Assembly (NCBI GenBank): GCA_016124855.1
Contig: WGMX01000011.1
Span: 62,001 to 126,000, forward strand
DNA from: Anaerolineaceae bacterium
GTDB lineage: Bacteria > Chloroflexota > Anaerolineae > Aggregatilineales > Phototrophicaceae
DNA: 64,000 bases
Reading direction: 5' to 3'
Part shown: in pieces, positions 9,909 through 18,569 of the stretch
How positions within the stretch are numbered: position 1 is the first letter of the stretch
Layout of the letters: every line of letters begins with the position of its first letter
The notes under the pieces: generated by a model
Seen by the model: the letters and a program-made list of their open reading frames with translations, nothing else
Database searches by the model: none
What the model was told of the DNA's origin: nothing
Position numbers and translations under genes: made by a program

Positions 9909-11210
9909 TTATTCCTCGCGGAACGAGATGTGCCACGGCATCATAGCTCGTTCTACGGCAGAAACCACCAAATAGAAAAGGATACCCAGCAAAGCCGCGA
10001 CGATAATCGCTGACCACGATTCGGGGTATCGGAACAACTGCGCATCTTCACGGATACGGTAGCCTAGCCCTTTGGTCGAGCCACCAAAATACTCACTGAC
10101 AATCGCGCCGATCATGGCCAGCGTCGTTGCCACCTTCAGCGCCGAGAAGATGAACGGCAGCGCATTCGGGAAACGCAGCTTGCGGAAAATTTCCCACTCG
10201 GTCGCCGCGTAAGAGCGCATCAACTCCAGTGACCGGTGATCGACCGAGTTCAGCCCCCTAACCGTGCTGATCATCGCCGGGAAAAAAGTGAGTACCGCCA
10301 CAATCGCCACTTTGGACTGCGGATTGAGTGCGCCGAACCATGTGTTGAAAATCGGCGCGAAGGCGATAATCGGTACCGAGTTGGCTGCAATCGCTAAAGG
10401 CATCAGTGCTTTACTAAAATTGGTAAAACGTGCCGAAAGCATCCCTGTGATGATGCCCAAACCACAGCCCCAGACAAATCCCCATACTGCGTTCTGAAAG
10501 GTGTTCCATCCAACCGTAATCAGTTGGTCATAAAGGGTAAACAACTCAGCAAGAATAACGCTCGGTTTAGGCAGCAAGAACTGCTGCACATTGAAAACGG
10601 TCAGCAGCACTTCCATCAATACCAGTACAACTACGGCCACCAATAATGGCGCGGCATTGCGCTTGATGGCTGCGATATAAACCGGAATGCGATTCCAAGG
10701 CGCGAGCAGCATAATCACCGCGACAAGCGCCAGATATTCCAGCAGACTGCTGATGTTCAACGCGGATTGTAAAGCGGCCATTGGCGAATCAGCGGTAATA
10801 TCACCGTGATAAATGTCTTGTGATACGCCGACGACAGCCGCCAGCACATTGAACTTCAATAACACATCGAGCAGGATATAAACCACATAAATGGTCAGCA
10901 GGCCAACCGCCAACATGCGCCCGCGATCTTGCTTCAGCCATGACCAACGACCTGCCAGCGCATATACGCATACGCCCAGTGCGACGACCAGTACCGGTTG
11001 AAGTGTAGGATTGCGCCACGCCTGCCCGAACTGAAGCTGCATCAACAGTGGATTTTGCAGATGATAGGTGATGATAATCAGGCAGATAGTCGCCAGCGCT
11101 ACAAAATCGCGTCCTAAGCGCTTCTCGCTGTGATCGTCCTTTACATCATCAAAGGCTGTCGCAGCCGGCTTCACGCCACCTGATTGTGTGATATTGAGAG
11201 TGTCCGCCAT
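9909..11210 (-). CDS. ABC transporter permease, N-terminally extended
   Basis: 433 residues. The C-terminal 250 carry a BPD_transp_1 domain, with the coupling helix region EWEIFRKLRFPNALPFIFSALK and MIGAIVSEYFGG. The first 170 residues add several further membrane helices not found in the usual 250-280 residue permeases of this family. Its ATG overlaps the stop of the ATPase gene (TAATG), so translation is probably coupled. It pairs with the permease at 12040-12960. Confidence 0.88.
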   Translation of the reverse strand: MADTLNITQSGGVKPAATAFDDVKDDHSEKRLGRDFVALATICLIIITYHLQNPLLMQLQFGQAWRNPTLQPVLVVALGVCVYALAGRWSWLKQDRGRMLAVGLLTIYVVYILLDVLLKFNVLAAVVGVSQDIYHGDITADSPMAALQSALNISSLLEYLALVAVIMLLAPWNRIPVYIAAIKRNAAPLLVAVVVLVLMEVLLTVFNVQQFLLPKPSVILAELFTLYDQLITVGWNTFQNAVWGFVWGCGLGIITGMLSARFTNFSKALMPLAIAANSVPIIAFAPIFNTWFGALNPQSKVAIVAVLTFFPAMISTVRGLNSVDHRSLELMRSYAATEWEIFRKLRFPNALPFIFSALKVATTLAMIGAIVSEYFGGSTKGLGYRIREDAQLFRYPESWSAIIVAALLGILFYLVVSAVERAMMPWHISFREE

Positions 11211-11989
11211 TAGGTTTCCACTCCAAAGCGTAACGCATTACGCACGCGTGTACTCAGGTGGAAGAAATCATCCATCTCACGGGTATCCGATGTGCGCGGC
11301 TGCGGCAGTGGAATATCAATAATCTCCGATAAGCGTCCCGGACGCGGCGACAGCACTGCCACTTTGGTCGAAAGATACACTGCCTCGGCAATGCTGTGAG
11401 TCACGAAGATGACGGTCATGCCGTCAATCGTTTTCCAGATTCGCAGCAGTTCGTTGTTCATGCGTTCGCGCGTCATTTCATCCAGCGCGCCGAAGGGTTC
11501 GTCCATCAGCAGGATTTGAGGCTCAAACGATAAAGCACGCGCAATGCTCACACGCTGCTGCATACCACCCGAAAGCTGCCACGGATATTTATCTTCGAAC
11601 TCGCTCAACTCCACCAGCTTCAGCATTTCACGCGCACGGCGATCACGCTCCGGTTTAGGATAATTCATAATCTCCAGTGGAAGCTGCACATTTTTAAGGA
11701 TGCTGCGCCACTCATATAGCGTCGCGTTTTGGAAGACCATGCCGTAATCACGGTCTTTGCGCGCCTGTTCCGCCGGTTTTCCGTTGACCGTCACCATTCC
11801 TGAAGTGGGCTGAATCAAATCAGCAATTACCCGCAGCAGGGTACTTTTACCGCAGCCTGATGGCCCGATGAGCGAGATGAACTCGCCTTTTTGAATTTCA
11901 AGGTTGATGTTATCCAGCGCCAGCACCGAACCCGAGTCCGACCCTTGAAAACGTTTGGTGAGGTTCTGAATGGAAATAATGGGAGTCAC
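11210..11989 (-). CDS. ABC transporter ATP-binding protein, nitrate/taurine/NMT1 type
   Basis: 259 residues. Walker [10 protein letters not shown], signature LSGGMQQR and Walker [14 protein letters not shown] are intact, followed by a switch-His segment in [14 protein letters not shown]. It belongs to the SsuB/TauB/NrtD group that energises NMT1-type importers. The start is GTG at 11989, with AAAGG 6 nt upstream. It lies between the two permease genes of the operon. Confidence 0.93.
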   Translation of the reverse strand: MTPIISIQNLTKRFQGSDSGSVLALDNINLEIQKGEFISLIGPSGCGKSTLLRVIADLIQPTSGMVTVNGKPAEQARKDRDYGMVFQNATLYEWRSILKNVQLPLEIMNYPKPERDRRAREMLKLVELSEFEDKYPWQLSGGMQQRVSIARALSFEPQILLMDEPFGALDEMTRERMNNELLRIWKTIDGMTVIFVTHSIAEAVYLSTKVAVLSPRPGRLSEIIDIPLPQPRTSDTREMDDFFHLSTRVRNALRFGVET

Positions 11990-12008
11990 ATTAAACCTTT
12001 ATTTACCT

Positions 12009-12036
12009 GTAGGGGTGCACGGCTGTGCGCCCTTAC
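12009..12036. repeat. GTAGGG/CCCTAC hairpin element, copy 1
   Basis: GTAGGGGTGCAC and GTGCGCCCTTAC pair over 12 positions (two G-U) with loop GGCT. It fills the gap between the permease stop at 12040 and the ATPase gene, inside the operon, where it could alter relative expression. Part of a dispersed family (see findings). Confidence 0.6.
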
Positions 12037-12039
12037 CCG

Positions 12040-12960
12040 TTAATTCGTTTCTTTAACTTGCCAGCGCACGACGAAACGTTCCAGCAGCGCCATAGCCCCG
12101 AACAGCATAATTCCGATTAAGGCCGACGTAAAAATCGCTGCCCACAAACGCGGTGGCGACTGGTTATAAAACTGGGTGAAGTTCAACAGCGCGATACCCA
12201 AACCGTTTTGAATTCCGGATGGCAGTTCACCGATGATTGCACCCACAATACTGGCGGTTGCTGAAATTTTGAGCGCGGTAAAGATATGTGGAAGTGCATT
12301 CGGTAAACGCAGCTTCCATAAAATTTGCCACTTTGTTGCAGCATACGATTGCATCAGTTCCAATGAAGTCAGCGGCACGTCCGTCAAACCGCGCAGCGTG
12401 TAAATCGTCACCGGAAAAAAGGTTAGATAAGCCGCGATGATCGGTACAGCCAAACCACCTTGCCCGATATTGCGCATCCAGATCACGACCATCGGCGCAA
12501 TCGCCAAAATCGGAATGGTCTGCGAAGCAATCACATAGGGTAAAACGCCGCGCTGCATCAGCGACGAATGGGCGAATACCACCGCCAACAAAAATCCGAG
12601 TATCCCACCCAGACCAAATCCAAACAGCGCCTCACCGAGTGTGAAAATGCTGTAGCTAATCAACGTCTGGTACAGCGGCGGCCCGTTACGCTGGGCAGGC
12701 AAGAAAAACGCTTCGATAATCGCTGGCAAATGCGGCAGTTTCGTGTCGTTGAATATTGAGAGATCAATGGTCGAGCCGCCGATGTCTAGCTTGTAGCCGT
12801 TACTCTTGCCGAAACTCTTCGCACCCTCCCACAGCAGCACCAATAAAATGACCAGTACCAGCATCGTCAAGATCGTTTTAATATTCGTGCGATCCGGCGG
12901 TGGATTGTCGGCACGGGCAGCGGGCAGAACAGGGGCAGTATCACGAACAGATTCAGCCAT
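12040..12960 (-). CDS. ABC transporter permease
   Basis: 306 residues with a cytoplasmic N-terminus rich in Pro and Ala, a first helix at about 29-46 (ILTMLVLVILLVLLW) and a BPD_transp_1 domain with WQILWKLRLPNALPHIFTALK as coupling loop. It is the first gene of the importer operon. No ribosome site is obvious before ATG 12960. The two different permeases suggest a heterodimeric channel. Confidence 0.88.
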   Translation of the reverse strand: MAESVRDTAPVLPAARADNPPPDRTNIKTILTMLVLVILLVLLWEGAKSFGKSNGYKLDIGGSTIDLSIFNDTKLPHLPAIIEAFFLPAQRNGPPLYQTLISYSIFTLGEALFGFGLGGILGFLLAVVFAHSSLMQRGVLPYVIASQTIPILAIAPMVVIWMRNIGQGGLAVPIIAAYLTFFPVTIYTLRGLTDVPLTSLELMQSYAATKWQILWKLRLPNALPHIFTALKISATASIVGAIIGELPSGIQNGLGIALLNFTQFYNQSPPRLWAAIFTSALIGIMLFGAMALLERFVVRWQVKETN

Positions 12961-13306
12961 TCAATTAATCTTTAGTCTCTAATGAACAAGTCTTAGCCAA
13001 CAGATTGTAAAACGATACAAGAAAAATTAGGTTTGTGAATGAACTAAGATTTTACAACTCACCCATAACCCAAACCAATTGGTAGATGTGCCTATCTTAC
13101 GAATTGTTCTATTGGTTAGTTTGGTGATTTTACCGCTTCTAACGTACACGTCAAATTTGACTGTGGCGCACGGAAATGTGAAATGCGGCTAGGCAATGAT
13201 TTCTATTTTCGCCCCTCTTAAAATGGCATTAACTTGACACCCTAGAACACCGGTGCTACTCTTATGATGAAGGTTTAGATTTGGTTAGTATGGTTTAGGG
13301 GGAGAT
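12961..13306. other. Divergent intergenic region, importer operon and NurA gene
   Basis: 346 nt between divergent genes. It holds the NurA promoter (13234-13262). The half next to the importer operon is AT-rich and has a short run related to the GACTA heptamers near 12970. TPP and FMN riboswitch cores were looked for on the minus strand and not seen. Confidence 0.5.
13234..13262 (+). promoter_or_regulatory. Sigma-70-type promoter of the NurA gene
   Basis: TTGACA (13234-13239) and TACTCT (13257-13262) are 17 nt apart, with an extended -10 TG just before the -10 box. The NurA start lies about 45 nt downstream. Confidence 0.55.
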
Positions 13307-14533
13307 TTGGCGCTTGAATTCAACAAATTAGTTGATCAGCTTCAAAAAATGGGGCACATGATCCACGAGATTGACTTCGATGTCAGTGATCGCCTCGATA
13401 TTGCGCTCGAACGTTTTGAAGCCGCCACCGATCTCGATTTCATTCATGAGCGCATCGAAATGGTGCGCCGACCGGATGTCAGCGGGTATCGCGGCGCAGC
13501 CCCCCTTGATGCGCCCTTTCACGAACGCATCTGTGACATTTTCCCAGCACCGCCTTTGCCCCCTAGTGCCACAATCATCGCGGCGGATGGATCACAGATT
13601 TACCCCAATGAACAATGGCGAATGCCTTACTACCTGACGAACGTCGGGTTGTTTGTTTATCATCATGGTGACGAGCGCACGCCTGAACAGATCAATTTGC
13701 CGAAGCTGGTTTATCATCCTGATCATGTCCGCGACAAAACCAATCGTGTCTTGAGCAGCCGGACAATTGATGCTATGCGCACAGTCCGTGAAATCAGCGA
13801 GTTAGGCAACGTCGCGTGGAGTTTGCGCGATGAAGCCCGTCCGCTGCTGGCATTGTATGACAACCACCTGATGTTTTGGGTCAACACCGACGTGACCGGA
13901 CATGTGGAACTGATGAAGAAATATTGGGGCGGGTTGGTGCATCTACACGATGCCGGCGCGTTGTTGGCCGGATACGTCGATAACCCGACGCGCAGTAAGA
14001 TGGTCATCCGTTTGCTTCATCTATTGAATTTACCTGAAGAGGATATCAAAGGCGATGATCTCGGTTCGGGTGATATGGAAGGGTTGAAAGACCTCGACCT
14101 GTTTAATGTCCTGCTTGGGCCGGGAGATCGTTCTGCCTTGATGCTTCAGAATTCGCCGCGTAATCTTCTGTATAAAAAGCGCGGCGTGAATTATGAGATT
14201 GCCTGTTTCTACGTGAAGGTCAGCAGCGGCTATCAGGATGCGATTGCACGGGTGGACGTTCCCATGTGGGTAGCGCGTGATCGTCAAAAGGTGGACGAAC
14301 TTCACGCCCTGATTGTTTCTCAGAGTGCCATGCAAGGGCGTAATCCTTATCCCTACGCGCTAACACGGGCGGATGAATTGGCGGTCGTAACAGGCAAGGA
14401 CAAAGCCAAGCTCGAAGAGATGATCCGGTTGGAATGGCGCTTGAACAAGCCGGAATTAGATCCCTTGGTGATCTCAGCCAAGAACTTTGGCAAGCGCGTC
14501 GCACGGAGTCAGAAGCGGTTGCACGAATTGTGA
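13307..14533 (+). CDS. nurA: NurA domain nuclease
   Basis: 408 residues. IIAADGSQIYP (Asp94 in DGSQ) is the metal-binding motif that opens the NurA nuclease core, and a C-terminal DGxxL-like region precedes the end. NurA is a 5'-3' exo/endonuclease that works with the HerA hexamer in DNA end resection; a HerA gene is at 18570. The start is TTG at 13307 with GGGGGAG 2-4 nt upstream; the short spacing and weak codon suggest limited translation. It is followed by the HAS-barrel-like gene. Confidence 0.8.
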   Translation: MALEFNKLVDQLQKMGHMIHEIDFDVSDRLDIALERFEAATDLDFIHERIEMVRRPDVSGYRGAAPLDAPFHERICDIFPAPPLPPSATIIAADGSQIYPNEQWRMPYYLTNVGLFVYHHGDERTPEQINLPKLVYHPDHVRDKTNRVLSSRTIDAMRTVREISELGNVAWSLRDEARPLLALYDNHLMFWVNTDVTGHVELMKKYWGGLVHLHDAGALLAGYVDNPTRSKMVIRLLHLLNLPEEDIKGDDLGSGDMEGLKDLDLFNVLLGPGDRSALMLQNSPRNLLYKKRGVNYEIACFYVKVSSGYQDAIARVDVPMWVARDRQKVDELHALIVSQSAMQGRNPYPYALTRADELAVVTGKDKAKLEEMIRLEWRLNKPELDPLVISAKNFGKRVARSQKRLHEL

Positions 14534-14659
14534 TCGAATTGAACTGCACAGAGAGCACAGAAAATAAAGTAACAAACCCTCGCCTTTAACCTTCTCCCCA
14601 AAATTGGGAGATTAGAGGTACAACATCGAAGCATAGATCGTGTGGAGGTATCGGTTCAT

Positions 14660-15280
14660 ATGATGACCGTAGAAGCACAATATATGGTGGGACGCGTGCT
14701 GAGAGCCAGCACACGCGGTTTCGCCTGCGGCACACAGAGCAACCGTGTGAACAGTAATCAGGATTTTGGCGCGTTCGTGAGTGCGCCGATAGCCAACGAC
14801 GACTCGATTCAAGCTGTCGGACTGATTTATGCAGTCGAGATTAAGGACGATTTGCTGGTTAATGAGTTGGTGATGGCGGACTCGGTGAACAACAGCATCT
14901 TACGTGACCAGCGCGAGAACCGCATGGTTCCAATGGAAATCAGCGTCCTGAACATTGGCTACCGTTATATTTCGAACGGCGCGATTGTCCACAGTTTACC
15001 CCCGCGCCCACCCATGAGCCTGAGTCAGGTCGATTTGTGTACGCGCGATGTCATTCTTGAATTTACGCGGCGGCACGATTATCTGACGTTGATCCTCAAC
15101 GCGGCGGAAGTGCCTTCGGATGATTTGCTAGCGGCAGCCATTCGTTACGCTTCATGGCAGTACGATGATGAAACCCAGCGTTACCAGTTTCTTGTGGGCT
15201 GCGGGCGGGCTATTGCACGGCAGCTTTCACATGATCTGAAGCGTTTAGAGCATGTCTTGGCATTGATACGGCCTGCATAG
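14660..15280 (+). CDS. HAS-barrel-like protein linked to NurA/HerA
   Basis: 206 residues. The N-terminus MVGRVLRASTRGFACGTQ followed by DFGAFVSAP is the pattern of a HAS barrel, the small beta-barrel also at the N-terminus of HerA-type ATPases. The rest is alpha/beta with no family I can name. GTG 14642 is in frame, but ATG 14660 is preferred: GGAGG ends 11 nt before it. Placed between NurA and HerA, it may be a docking subunit of the complex (inference). Confidence 0.6.
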   Translation: MMTVEAQYMVGRVLRASTRGFACGTQSNRVNSNQDFGAFVSAPIANDDSIQAVGLIYAVEIKDDLLVNELVMADSVNNSILRDQRENRMVPMEISVLNIGYRYISNGAIVHSLPPRPPMSLSQVDLCTRDVILEFTRRHDYLTLILNAAEVPSDDLLAAAIRYASWQYDDETQRYQFLVGCGRAIARQLSHDLKRLEHVLALIRPA

Positions 15281-15868
15281 GTTTAACTGTTTGGCAAATT
15301 TGGCAGCACGACAAGCGTCGGCAATGGCAAGGAGCCATTTATTGCCATATTGATCAGCCATCCAAACGCAAACGGAAGGACTCTGACCACAGTAATGGTG
15401 AGAGGCAGGGTTCAACCACGCTGGTGGTTAGGCTCTGGTTGACCAGTAGCGCAATCTGCTGGTGATGTATGGCTTTGGCAGCAGCAAGAGCCGATGCCCG
15501 ACCAGCAATTTCGCGTGTATAACTGGCAGCGGAAGGGCTGGATGAGTGCTGGTTGTGACCACTGATTTTGTTGTTCATAACCCCTCCAAATAGGTGCTTG
15601 CACTGTGTTTCAAATGACATGAATAGGATAGCACAAAATTTCGAAAAAGGCAAGCGTTTTCTATCCGAATCTTGCTCATTAATCGGCCTTTAAAACCGGA
15701 TTTTTGAGGGAGAAATTTGCTGCTATATCAACTAGAACGTACGAGATGAGGTCTTTGTTCAAAACTTGGTCAAATTGTATCAAAAATGCGTCTGGAAATT
15801 GATCAGTCAAAGGTCGTATTTTGGATATCGTACTATAGGGAAATTGAGCCACCAAAAAAGGATCAAAG
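15281..15868. other. 588-nt gap with one possible small ORF
   Basis: Apart from the possible minus-strand ORF at 15354-15578, this gap shows an imperfect hairpin near 15315-15350 and a possible hairpin with a T-run near 15681-15708. I see no RNA gene and no mobile element. Confidence 0.4.
15354..15578 (-). CDS. Possible small protein, 74 residues
   Basis: ATG 15578 has GGAGGG 3-5 nt upstream, a better ribosome site than most genes here. The product MNNKISGHNQHSSSPSAASY... is polar at the start and has an Ala-rich helix (GRASALAAAKAIHHQQIALL). No family is recognised. The main support is the ribosome site; it could be chance. Confidence 0.35.
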   Translation of the reverse strand: MNNKISGHNQHSSSPSAASYTREIAGRASALAAAKAIHHQQIALLVNQSLTTSVVEPCLSPLLWSESFRLRLDG

Positions 15869-16183
15869 ATGGCAGACAAGCAGCATTATCTATTCATGAT
15901 TCATCCGGTGCGTGGGCAGGACTTTTTTAATGATATGCAGCCTCACGAAGAAGCTGCCATGAGTGCCCATTTTGAATATCTGAAGCAAGCGTTGGCAGAA
16001 GGTAAGCTGTTGTTAGCTGGCCCGATGCTCGATAAAACCTTCGGCATCGGATTGCTGCGGGTCGATTCGGAAGACGATGCGCGAGCATTTTTACAAAATG
16101 ATCCCTCGGTGATTGCAAATGTGCAGCGACCAGAACTGCATCCGATGAAACTTTCACTGTGGGCGGGGAAAGAAAGTCAGTAG
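15869..16183 (+). CDS. YCII-related protein
   Basis: 104 residues. FMIHPVRGQDFFNDM, the conserved His of EEAAMSAHFEYL and the C-terminal AFLQNDPSVIANVQRPELHPM match the YCII fold, a small ferredoxin-like barrel of uncertain catalytic role. AGGA lies 8 nt before the ATG. It stands alone between the HAS-barrel gene and the TIR gene. Confidence 0.8.
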   Translation: MADKQHYLFMIHPVRGQDFFNDMQPHEEAAMSAHFEYLKQALAEGKLLLAGPMLDKTFGIGLLRVDSEDDARAFLQNDPSVIANVQRPELHPMKLSLWAGKESQ

Positions 16184-16283
16184 GCAGGGGTTTATTGACT
16201 ATTGAGGATCAAGGCGTTCGAATTTGATAGGCGGATGCGAGTACAATTAGGCGATGCCTCAACCTCACCTTCAGGAGCAAAAA

Positions 16284-17066
16284 ATGGATAATCCGCTGGA
16301 AGCGAAAGTGCCTGATGATCCGATTGAACAGGTGCATACGATGGCGCGTGATCTGGCTTACGGGGTTTCACGCGGGTTATGGGGAACCAACATCACCGTT
16401 GACCGGACATCAATCGATGAAACATGGATGAACTGGTCAAATGCGCAAAATGGAGCGGTCAATTTTGGTGAGTATATGGAGAAGAAATGGGCGGATCGTC
16501 CACCGTCTGCTTACCTGATGCTGTCCTTTGGCTACTTTATCGAGTTCGAGCAGAAAGACGGTTATCTGCTGACCGCCAAAGCCTTCGCCCTGTTGGAAAA
16601 ACCGGTTAATCCACCGGCGGTCTTTATCTCCTACGCCCGCAAACAGAGCAGCGCACTCGCCTTGTTGATCGAAGCGCGGTTGAAGTTGGAAGATCGCAAT
16701 TTGAGAGCCTTCATCGACAAAGATATTCCGCTGGGTGATGAATGGCGCGATGTGCTACAAGATCGGATTGAAGCCAGCCAGTATTTTATCCTGCTGTTGA
16801 CAATGGAAACGCTGAAATCCAAAGCGGTACTGGAAGAAATCGAAATCGCACTGAAAATCCCGACCTGCAAAATCATCCCGATTTGTCATGGCGATTATAG
16901 TTTCAGTAAAGCCTACACCGGCAAAGCGGAAGATCGCGCTTTGAGCGTCGAAATCATTGACATCCTCGCCACAAAGAACGCGCTGACCGTCGAAACCGAA
17001 AGTGCTGCCAGTTACGAGGATAAGGTCAATCGCCTAATCGGGCGCTTGGGATACTCGACGATTTAA
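16284..17066 (+). CDS. TIR domain protein, N-terminal unknown domain
   Basis: 260 residues. The C-terminal half (about 108-240) is a TIR domain: AVFISYARKQSSALALLIE, FIDKDIPLGDEWRDVLQDRIEAS, then LEEIEIALK with the likely catalytic Glu of NADase TIRs. The first 100 residues (DLAYGVSRGLWGTN... MLSFGYFIEFEQKDGY) form a separate helical domain I do not recognise. ATG 16284 is chosen over 16254 because AGGAG lies 6 nt before it. No Thoeris ThsA or other standard partner is adjacent, so a defence role is only a possibility. Confidence 0.8.
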   Translation: MDNPLEAKVPDDPIEQVHTMARDLAYGVSRGLWGTNITVDRTSIDETWMNWSNAQNGAVNFGEYMEKKWADRPPSAYLMLSFGYFIEFEQKDGYLLTAKAFALLEKPVNPPAVFISYARKQSSALALLIEARLKLEDRNLRAFIDKDIPLGDEWRDVLQDRIEASQYFILLLTMETLKSKAVLEEIEIALKIPTCKIIPICHGDYSFSKAYTGKAEDRALSVEIIDILATKNALTVETESAASYEDKVNRLIGRLGYSTI

Positions 17067-17104
17067 TCCAGATTAACCGCCAAAATTATTATTGAGGAAC
17101 AAGA

Positions 17105-17872
17105 ATGAAAACCCGACGACCGATTCTGATGTGTGTCGTGCAATACGCCGAAGAACTGAAAGCCAGAACGCTCACAGTTTCCGATTTGATTGCCAAGCTC
17201 GACACGTTAGGCGTAGACGGCATCGAACTGCGGCGCGAGCTGTGGACGCATTATGAGCGTGAAGTGGCAGCCGTTCGCGAACAAATCGAAGCGGCGGATA
17301 ATATGGTGACCTATGCCACCTTCAGCACCTTGTTCAGCATGGATGCCCATGCCCATCAACGGCTGCTGCATGATCTGGACACCGCCAAAGCCTTGGGATC
17401 GCCGCTGCTGCGCGTATTCCCCGGCGCGGCTCCGCTGGATGTTTCCGACGCGAAATGGGCGTGGGCGCATGAAGCCGTCGAATATGCCGCTTCACTTGGC
17501 CTCCATATCGCGCTGGAAAATTGGGGCAAGCTGCCCGGTGGACACCTCAACGAACTAACCTACATCCTCCACAACATCCCTTCAGAAACCCTCAAAGTGA
17601 ATGTCGATGTTGGCAACTACGCCATGCACGGCGAGGATGTCTTGGAGGCGATCAAGGTCTTAGGTGATCGTGTGATTTACGCCCATCTCAAAGACAAACC
17701 CGTCATGAACGGCGAGGCGACCACCTACTTAGGCGGCGGCGCGTTCCCGATGGATGCGATTGTCGCAGCACTCGAAGCCCTCCCGCAGTCGATTACTTAC
17801 TGCTTCGAGTTCGATGGTGACGGTGAGGCCGAGTCGCGCATTGCGAAGAGTCTGGCCTATTTGCGGGGATAA
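17105..17872 (+). CDS. Sugar phosphate isomerase/epimerase (AP endonuclease 2 fold)
   Basis: 255 residues, TIM barrel of the xylose-isomerase-like family. The metal-binding positions are suggested by LHIALENWG, KVNVDVGNYA, HLKDKP and CFEFDGDGE. GAGGAA lies 5 nt before the ATG. The nearest relatives have various or unknown sugar substrates, so none is assigned. It follows the TIR gene by 38 nt and may share its transcript. Confidence 0.8.
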   Translation: MKTRRPILMCVVQYAEELKARTLTVSDLIAKLDTLGVDGIELRRELWTHYEREVAAVREQIEAADNMVTYATFSTLFSMDAHAHQRLLHDLDTAKALGSPLLRVFPGAAPLDVSDAKWAWAHEAVEYAASLGLHIALENWGKLPGGHLNELTYILHNIPSETLKVNVDVGNYAMHGEDVLEAIKVLGDRVIYAHLKDKPVMNGEATTYLGGGAFPMDAIVAALEALPQSITYCFEFDGDGEAESRIAKSLAYLRG

Positions 17873-17896
17873 ATCCCGCACTTTATAGTTAGTGCC

Positions 17897-17919
17897 GCCG
17901 TAGGCTAAAGCCCTACGGC
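17897..17919. repeat. GTAGGG/CCCTAC hairpin element, copy 2, upstream of the Y1 transposase
   Basis: GCCGTAGG and CCTACGGC form a perfect 8-bp stem with loop CTAAAGC, 67 nt before the Y1 transposase gene. It has GTAGG/CCTAC on both arms, as in the dispersed hairpins, and resembles the REP-type hairpins that flank RAYT genes. Confidence 0.65.
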
Positions 17920-17985
17920 TACACAAGGGACAAGTCTACTAATGTGACTATTAAAACATTTGCAATACGGGAAGATAAATAATAG

Positions 17986-18399
17986 ATGCCATATTGGAAA
18001 TGCTTTTACCATGCGATATGGTCAACCTATAAACGTAAGCCTGTCATCTCTAGTGACTTGGAAAAGGTCATTTTTGAGGCTATACAGGCTAAAACACGGA
18101 TACTTAAAGGTGAAGTCTTTGCTATTAATGGGATTGAAGATCATATCCACATTGCCGTTTCATTTCCACCACATCTTGCAGGCGCGGAATGGGTACGCAT
18201 CATGAAAGGGTTATCGGCTCATAATGTGAATGTCTCTTTTCCCAACCTCGAAAGTCGCTTTCGATGGCAACAAGGTTATGGTCTGTTGACGCTTGGAACA
18301 AAGGCACTACCATCTGTCGTGAAATATATTAAGCAGCAAAAAATACATCACGCCAACAAAACGACTAATGCTTATTTAGAACAAACCGACGATGACTAG
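17986..18399 (+). mobile_element. tnpA: Y1 transposase of the IS200/REP-associated (RAYT) type
   Basis: 137 residues, complete. The HUH metal motif is DHIHIAVSFPP and the likely nucleophile is Tyr in SVVKYIKQQKIHH, as in IS200/IS605 TnpA and REP-associated tyrosine transposases. Such enzymes cut single-stranded hairpin ends. There is no TnpB gene. GGGAAG lies 14 nt before the ATG. Hairpins lie upstream (17897-17919) and downstream (18406-18420, 18435-18457). The element separates the NurA block from HerA. Whether it is a mobile IS200 copy or a domesticated RAYT cannot be told from one copy. Confidence 0.85.
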
Positions 18400-18405
18400 A
18401 AAATA

Positions 18406-18420
18406 GCCGCTTTAGCAGGC
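18406..18420. repeat. Short hairpin after the Y1 transposase
   Basis: GCCGCT-TT-AGC(A)GGC forms a 6-bp stem with a bulged A, 6 nt after the transposase stop. It shares the CTTTAGC core of the next hairpin, as expected for a transposon right end. Confidence 0.5.
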
Positions 18421-18434
18421 TTGTCTGGTGGTTA

Positions 18435-18457
18435 GCATGACGGCTTTAGCCTCATGC
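18435..18457. repeat. Second hairpin after the Y1 transposase
   Basis: GCATGA and TCATGC enclose GGCT-TT-AGCC (one bulged C). The inner GGCTTTAGCC resembles the upstream hairpin loop region GGCTAAAGCC, so both ends of the element show the same motif in opposite sense. Confidence 0.55.
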
Positions 18458-18529
18458 GTTGCGTACGAGTGAGATATTATTAATGGCGGAAACTTACTGT
18501 AGTGAAATGATAACGGACTGTTACCTGTC

Positions 18530-18567
18530 GACTAAAGACTACTCACTATAGACTAAGGACTATAGAC
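18530..18567. repeat. Heptanucleotide GACTA array, copy 2, before HerA
   Basis: Units GACTAAA, GACTACT, CACTATA, GACTAAG, GACTATA, GAC with period 7. The array ends 2 nt before the HerA start codon, so it takes the place of the ribosome site. Confidence 0.7.
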
Positions 18568-18569
18568 AC

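Noticed and set aside
12961..13306. TPP or FMN riboswitch before the NMT1-type importer
   Set aside because: Neither core motif nor paired stems were found on the minus strand.
16284..17066. Thoeris TIR (ThsB)
   Set aside because: No ThsA, and the protein has a different N-terminal domain and a lone context.
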